This document shows positions 7,048 through 10,816 of a DNA stretch of 10,816 bases, in pieces (positions within the stretch are counted from its first letter, which is position 1; each line of letters starts with the position of its first letter). A program made the position numbers and the translations under genes. The notes under the pieces are model-generated. The model was not told the origin of the DNA, searched no databases, and was given only the letters and a program-made list of their open reading frames with translations. Source of the DNA: CAYMKL01 sp964390805 (GTDB lineage Bacteria > Chloroflexota > Anaerolineae > VGOG01); NCBI GenBank assembly GCA_964390805.1, contig CAYMKL010000183.1, positions 1 through 10,816 of the forward strand, written 5' to 3'.

Positions 7048-7833
7048 ATGTACCGCAATCGAGACATGGGAATCAACTACATCAAGGCCCGCAAGGACCA
7101 CCGCTGTTATGGGATGGGTCTGGGCATCGTCATCCTGGACGACGTCTACCCCGGTTTTCCCGGCGACGTGCGCAACGCCAGCGCCTTTCCGTTTCCCATC
7201 CAGTACGAGATCGCCGAAGGAGTGGACATCGTGGCGCTGGTTCGGGAGGAAGACAAGTCGCCCTGTCTGGCACCGATCCAGCGCGCGGCCAAGAAGCTGG
7301 AGAAGATGGGCTGCCGTGCCATCGCCGCCGAATGTGGCTACTTTGCCTACTTTCAGAAGGATATCGCGGGCCACGTGGACGTGCCGGTGTTCATGTCTAG
7401 TTTGCTCCAGGTGCCCCTTGCCCAACAGCTCATCGGCCCAGACAAGGTGGTGGGCATCCTGGTGGCAGAGAAAGCGTTCATGACCGAAGCGCACCTGGCT
7501 GCGGTCGGCATCCAGCCGGGCAGCAACTACGTCTTGGAGGGCGCTGAGGATGATGGCCGCTGCCCTGAGTTCGAGCAATTGTGGACCGTGTCCAAGCGCG
7601 CCGACCCGCCGGGGGTCCGTTATGACAAGGCGGAAGAGGAGTTTGTGCCGGTCGCTGTTGACTTCTACCGCGCTCATCCCAACATGGGTGCCATGGTGCT
7701 GGAGTGTACGGGCATGCAGCCCTTTGCGCGTGCCATCCAGCGGGAGATTGACATCCCTATCTTCAGTTGGGGCACGCTGCTGGACTACGCCTACTCAGTG
7801 GCTGTTCACCGGGATTACTATGGGCACGTGTGA
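7048..7833 (+). CDS. Aspartate/glutamate racemase family protein
   Basis: A 261-residue protein of the Asp/Glu/hydantoin racemase superfamily, whose members use two opposed cysteines to move a proton at a carbon next to a carboxylate or carbonyl. The N-terminal half has LGIVILDDVYPGFPGDV followed by AECGYF with Cys96, and the C-terminal half has LECTGMQPFA with Cys220; these are the two expected catalytic cysteines. FMSSLLQVPLAQQLIG is the typical middle segment. AAAAGGAGG (7032-7040) precedes the ATG by 7 nt. It is 39 bp upstream of the MtmB-like gene and probably co-transcribed with it. It may racemise or open an amino-acid, hydantoin or malonate-type product formed after demethylation; that link is inference. 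Arylmalonate decarboxylase-like activity is another option in this fold, though those enzymes usually keep one cysteine. Confidence 0.88.
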   Translation: MYRNRDMGINYIKARKDHRCYGMGLGIVILDDVYPGFPGDVRNASAFPFPIQYEIAEGVDIVALVREEDKSPCLAPIQRAAKKLEKMGCRAIAAECGYFAYFQKDIAGHVDVPVFMSSLLQVPLAQQLIGPDKVVGILVAEKAFMTEAHLAAVGIQPGSNYVLEGAEDDGRCPEFEQLWTVSKRADPPGVRYDKAEEEFVPVAVDFYRAHPNMGAMVLECTGMQPFARAIQREIDIPIFSWGTLLDYAYSVAVHRDYYGHV

Positions 7834-7872
7834 TGGCGTCAGACTGGCGTTGACTCATACGGAGGCGAAGCT

Positions 7873-9246
7873 ATGATCAGTTTCATGGAAGTCATTGATC
7901 GAGCGATGACCGGCCCCCTGTGCCTCGAAGAAGAATACGATCTGAGGGTTTTTGTTCCCAGATTACGAGAGATCGTGAAGAAATACGAGATTCGGTTTGA
8001 TCCGGAAGTTGTTGTGCCGTCAGACGATGAACTTGCCGACCGGCTGTTTCAGGCGGGTTTGGAGCTGTACAAGGAAGTAGGCACCTACTGCCTGGATACG
8101 AACCGGATGATTCAGTTCACAGAGGACGAAATCTTGGAGGGCCTGGCCACAGCGCCGGCAGCGCCGGTTTTTGGCGAGGGCAAGGACGCCAAAGTCTACC
8201 GGGGACGCAAGCCTGAGAGCGATATCCCGCCCTGGTGCTATGTGGGCGCTGGCGGCACGCCGGTATCCAGCGAGGAGATCTTTGAGGCCTTTGTGCACGC
8301 CACCGGCGAAATCCCTTTTGGCGACGGGGTGACAGCACCCTCTCTGGTCAACATCAACGGTGTCGCGGTTCGGGCCGGCACGCCGCTGGAGATACTGGCG
8401 TGTATCAAGAGCACGGTATTGACGCACGAGGGGCTCAGGCGGGCGGGCCGGCCAGGGATGCCCATACAGAATTCCATCGCTACAGCCGTGTCAGACGCGG
8501 GCAAGATAGCCGGTAGTCAGTTTGGAATGAGGCCATCCGACGGCTGGCTGATCGGGGCGATGTCCGAAATGAAGGTCAGTTGGGAAAGGTTGAACGAAGT
8601 GGCCTTTGTGACCAGTTTGGGTGGCCACGTCGTTGCGGAAACCTGCCCGATGGTGGGCGGCTATTGCGGCGGCCCCGAAGGCATGGCCGTGGCGAACGTC
8701 GCCTATCATCTTCAGTCTATCCTCGTGTTCCGTGGTTCTTATCACCTGAACTTTTCCATTGACATGAGGACCTCGTGCAGCACGGGCAGAGAGGTCATCT
8801 GGGGAACGAGCGCCAGCGCTCAGGCGATTTCCAGAAACAGCCATTTCCCGCTACAGACCTCTGGTCTGGTGGCTTCGGGGCCTGGAACTGAGATGCAGTG
8901 TTACGAAGCTGCTGCGCCGGTGATCGCCCACGTGGTTTCTGGCAGTTCCGTAGGGCCTACCGGCGGCTCTCCCGGAAATGCGGTCACAGATCACATCACC
9001 CCCATGAACGGCCGATGGTGCGCCCAAATCGCTCACGCCGTGGTTGGAATGAAACGAGACGAGGCGAATGAGATCGTCAAGCAGTTGTTGGCAAGATACG
9101 AAGACGATCTGCACACTGCCCCAAAAGGCCAGAGATTCTGGGAGTGCTACGATATGAAGACGCTCAGGCCCTTCAAAGAGCACGAGGAAATGTATAGCAA
9201 AGCCCGAAAAGAACTGACCGCGTATGGGGTCAAGTTCAAGTTCTAA
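7873..9246 (+). CDS. MtmB (monomethylamine methyltransferase) family protein with Gln in place of pyrrolysine
   Basis: A 457-residue homologue of methanogen MtmB (about 458 residues), which transfers the methyl of monomethylamine to a corrinoid protein. Matches from memory include YCLDTNRMIQFTEDEI (residues 72-87), AGRPGM (191-196), VGGYCGG (261-267), GPGTEM (336-341) and ECYDMKT near the C-terminus. From the Pyl site through GPGTEM the two sequences align without gaps. Pyl202 (TAG in Methanosarcina) corresponds to Gln199, codon CAG at 8467-8469. Glu259 is kept as Glu256, whereas Glu229 becomes Leu226 and Gln333 becomes Ser330, so the Pyl pocket is rebuilt and monomethylamine is unlikely to be bound in the known way. 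GGAGG (7861-7865) is 7 nt before the ATG. It sits between a racemase-family gene (39 bp) and MttB-like D (15 nt). Family is firm; activity unknown. Confidence 0.93.
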   Translation: MISFMEVIDRAMTGPLCLEEEYDLRVFVPRLREIVKKYEIRFDPEVVVPSDDELADRLFQAGLELYKEVGTYCLDTNRMIQFTEDEILEGLATAPAAPVFGEGKDAKVYRGRKPESDIPPWCYVGAGGTPVSSEEIFEAFVHATGEIPFGDGVTAPSLVNINGVAVRAGTPLEILACIKSTVLTHEGLRRAGRPGMPIQNSIATAVSDAGKIAGSQFGMRPSDGWLIGAMSEMKVSWERLNEVAFVTSLGGHVVAETCPMVGGYCGGPEGMAVANVAYHLQSILVFRGSYHLNFSIDMRTSCSTGREVIWGTSASAQAISRNSHFPLQTSGLVASGPGTEMQCYEAAAPVIAHVVSGSSVGPTGGSPGNAVTDHITPMNGRWCAQIAHAVVGMKRDEANEIVKQLLARYEDDLHTAPKGQRFWECYDMKTLRPFKEHEEMYSKARKELTAYGVKFKF

Positions 9247-9261
9247 TTGCGCAGGAGAGGG

Positions 9262-10740
9262 ATGTACAGACCTCTGAAACACGGCCTTCAGACAAGCTGC
9301 GGCTGGGGATTGAGCGCCTTTACCCCGGATGACCTGGACAATGTCCACTACGCCACCCTGGAAATCCTTGAGGATGTCGGTATCAAGGTTGAGGGCAGCG
9401 AAGAGGCGTTTGAGGTCTTCGCCTCCGGCGGGGCCAGGGTGGAACGGCAGGGGAAGGACGCGATTGTCAGAATCCCGCCCCACATGGTGAACGACTGTAT
9501 CCGATGGGCGCCCAGCAACCTTGTCCTCAAGGGAAGAAGCCCGGAATATGATTATGCGCTGGAGCCGTATCGGGTGACTTTCGCCACCTTTGGCGAGATG
9601 ATCAAGGTCTTTGATCTGGAAACCCGCGGGCTTCGGAAGACGACACAGCAAGACTGCGTCGACATCGCCCGGCTTTGTGACAGCCTGGACGAGGTGGGGG
9701 TGGTCCAGCGCCCGGTGGCGTCCCTCGACAAGCCGCTTGGCACCCACCCGATCTACAACGCCGAAGCCCTGTTCGGCAACACCGCGAAACACGTGCTAGT
9801 TGGGCCAGTCAACGCGCCGAACCTGGCGACCATTGCCAAGATCGCGGCCGCCCACGTGGGCGGTGTGGAGAACTTCGTCCGCAGGCCGAATTTCACCACC
9901 ATCGTGTGTCCGACCAGCCCCCTGATGCTGGAGAAAAACTGCGTGGACATGATCATCGCGTCCGCCAAGCTGGATGGCGGCGGAATCCTTTGCAGTTCGG
10001 TGCCGCTGGCCGGGGCGACGACGCCGGTCACGCTGGCAGGGACCTTGATTTGCGCCAACGCTGAGTCGCTGAGCGCCCTCATCCTTGCCCAACTAGTCCG
10101 CAAAGGAACGCGGGTGATTTGTGGCAGTGTTGGCACCATGATGGACCTCAAGACCGTGAATGCGGCCTACGGCGCTCCGGAGATGGGGATGCTCAGCGCA
10201 GCTTCGGCCAAGATGGCCCAGTATTATCGCCTCCCCTGTCTGTGCTCTGGCATTCATAGCGACAGCAAGGCCCTTGACCCGCAGATCGGCTACGAGTCGG
10301 CCCTGGGTGCGCTTGTCACTGCCTTGTCTGGCGCGAATATCATCAACGGCCTGGGCTCTCTCGAGTTGGGCCTGACCTTCGACTACGCCAAATTCATGCT
10401 GGACATCGAGTGCGCGCGCATGATCCGCGAGATGGTGGCGGGCATTCCCATCACCAATGGGCAAATGGCCCTGGACGTCATCCGGGAGGTCGGGCCAGGT
10501 GGGGAATACATCACCCACTCCCACACGTATGATCACATGCGGGATCGCTCACAGGTTACGCTGTTCGACCGCCGTTCACGGGAAGCGTGGAGCGGTCTGG
10601 AAACGCCGGATATCGTAGAGCGCGCGTATGAAAAGGCGAAAGCGATTCTGGCAACGCACCAACCACCACCGGTTTCGGACGAGACCCGCCAGGAAGTGCA
10701 AGAGATCATAGATGAGTATCTCTCCGTGCGGAAACGTTAG
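9262..10740 (+). CDS. MttB-superfamily corrinoid methyltransferase homologue D (non-pyrrolysine, closer to true MttB)
   Basis: A 492-residue MttB-superfamily protein. It resembles methanogen MttB more than the other three do: N-terminal LSAFTPDDLDNVHYATLEIL, CPTSPLMLEKN, TPVTLAGTL, a GAPEMGMLSAASAKMAQYY stretch, and GANIINGLGSLELGLTF in place of the GANLIHDVGYL of genes B and C. The Pyl-equivalent loop is SGIHSDSK, placing His332 (codon 10255-10257) in the Pyl column. The C-terminus keeps REVGPGGEY. ATG 9262 is chosen because AGGAG (9253-9257) lies just upstream; a TTG at 9247 directly after the preceding stop would overlap that site. The 15-nt gap to the MtmB-like gene indicates co-transcription and perhaps a shared substrate or corrinoid partner. 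Family is firm; substrate unknown. Confidence 0.93.
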   Translation: MYRPLKHGLQTSCGWGLSAFTPDDLDNVHYATLEILEDVGIKVEGSEEAFEVFASGGARVERQGKDAIVRIPPHMVNDCIRWAPSNLVLKGRSPEYDYALEPYRVTFATFGEMIKVFDLETRGLRKTTQQDCVDIARLCDSLDEVGVVQRPVASLDKPLGTHPIYNAEALFGNTAKHVLVGPVNAPNLATIAKIAAAHVGGVENFVRRPNFTTIVCPTSPLMLEKNCVDMIIASAKLDGGGILCSSVPLAGATTPVTLAGTLICANAESLSALILAQLVRKGTRVICGSVGTMMDLKTVNAAYGAPEMGMLSAASAKMAQYYRLPCLCSGIHSDSKALDPQIGYESALGALVTALSGANIINGLGSLELGLTFDYAKFMLDIECARMIREMVAGIPITNGQMALDVIREVGPGGEYITHSHTYDHMRDRSQVTLFDRRSREAWSGLETPDIVERAYEKAKAILATHQPPPVSDETRQEVQEIIDEYLSVRKR

Positions 10741-10750
10741 AAGGAGGTGA
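10741..10750 (+). promoter_or_regulatory. Orphan consensus Shine-Dalgarno after MttB-like D
   Basis: AAGGAGGTGA follows the TAG stop of gene D immediately and is a near-complete complement of the 16S rRNA 3' end. No usable start codon lies 4-10 nt downstream; the first GTG (10762) opens a frame of only 7 codons before TAG. It appears to be the ribosome site of a fourth operon gene that was displaced by the repeat beginning at 10763. Confidence 0.5.
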
Positions 10751-10762
10751 CTGCTCAGCCGG

Positions 10763-10816
10763 TGTCATTGCGAGCTGCTCCATAGCGCGGTCGCGCTACT
10801 CATTGTGAAAGAAACA
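10763..10816. repeat. Second copy (partial or diverged) of the TGTCATTGCGAG repeat, cut by window end
   Basis: TGTCATTGCGAG (10763-10774) is identical to the left outer arm of the element at 4237-4326, but the following bases differ from that copy. A tight hairpin TAGCGCG/CGCGCTA (10783-10789, 10792-10798) follows. The right arm CTCGCAATGACA is not reached before the window ends, so completeness is unknown. Confidence 0.5.

Noticed and set aside
8467..8469. Pyrrolysine codon in the MtmB homologue
   Set aside because: The codon is CAG (Gln), not TAG, and there is no in-frame TAG anywhere in the gene.

Overview
The window reads as a bacterial catabolic gene array, entirely on the + strand, made of corrinoid-dependent methylamine-type methyltransferase homologues that lack pyrrolysine (Pyl). 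Good Shine-Dalgarno (SD) sites precede most genes. The methyltransferase genes are GC-rich, the spacers are lower in GC and filled with repeats, and TAG is used freely as an ordinary stop. The spacer repeats (TGTCATTGCGAG-type, CGTCCTGAG...TCGAAGG-type, ACGTTTTAC-type) and the expansion of this family would fit an anaerobic environmental bacterium, possibly Chloroflexota. That taxonomic guess is inference; no marker gene is present.

Layout: 1-188, upstream region with palindromes and an inverted repeat. 189-1661, MttB-superfamily protein A. 1790-2530, a lower-GC SAM-dependent methyltransferase that looks like a later arrival. 2531-2749, spacer with a possible decayed attC-like segment. 2750-4228, MttB-superfamily protein B. 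4237-4326, a nested inverted-repeat element. 4379-5338, a RihA/RihB-type nucleoside hydrolase. 5356-5456, a 16-bp perfect inverted repeat enclosing 69 nt. 5492-6925, MttB-superfamily protein C. 6941-7000, a hairpin/short-repeat spacer. 7048-7833, an Asp/Glu racemase-family protein. 7873-9246, an MtmB (monomethylamine methyltransferase) homologue with Gln at the Pyl position. 9262-10740, MttB-superfamily protein D. 10741-10816, an orphan SD followed by a second copy of the TGTCATTGCGAG repeat.

The most interesting content is the set of five diverged MttB/MtmB-fold methyltransferases, each with a different solution at the column where methanogen enzymes carry Pyl: Ala328 (A), a one-residue contraction at Gly326 (B), Cys324 (C), His332 (D), and Gln199 in the MtmB homologue. 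Characterised Pyl-free MttB relatives such as glycine betaine methyltransferase MtgB pass a methyl group from a quaternary amine to a Co(I) corrinoid protein. Here the set is combined with a nucleoside hydrolase and a racemase-family enzyme, and no corrinoid protein, corrinoid activase or Pyl biosynthesis gene is in the window. The likely role is stepwise demethylation and breakdown of one or more N-methylated compounds, but the substrates cannot be read from sequence. The last three genes (racemase, MtmB-like, MttB-like) are tightly spaced and are probably one transcription unit. Comparisons with Methanosarcina MttB, MtmB and E. coli RihA are made from memory of those sequences, not from a computed alignment.
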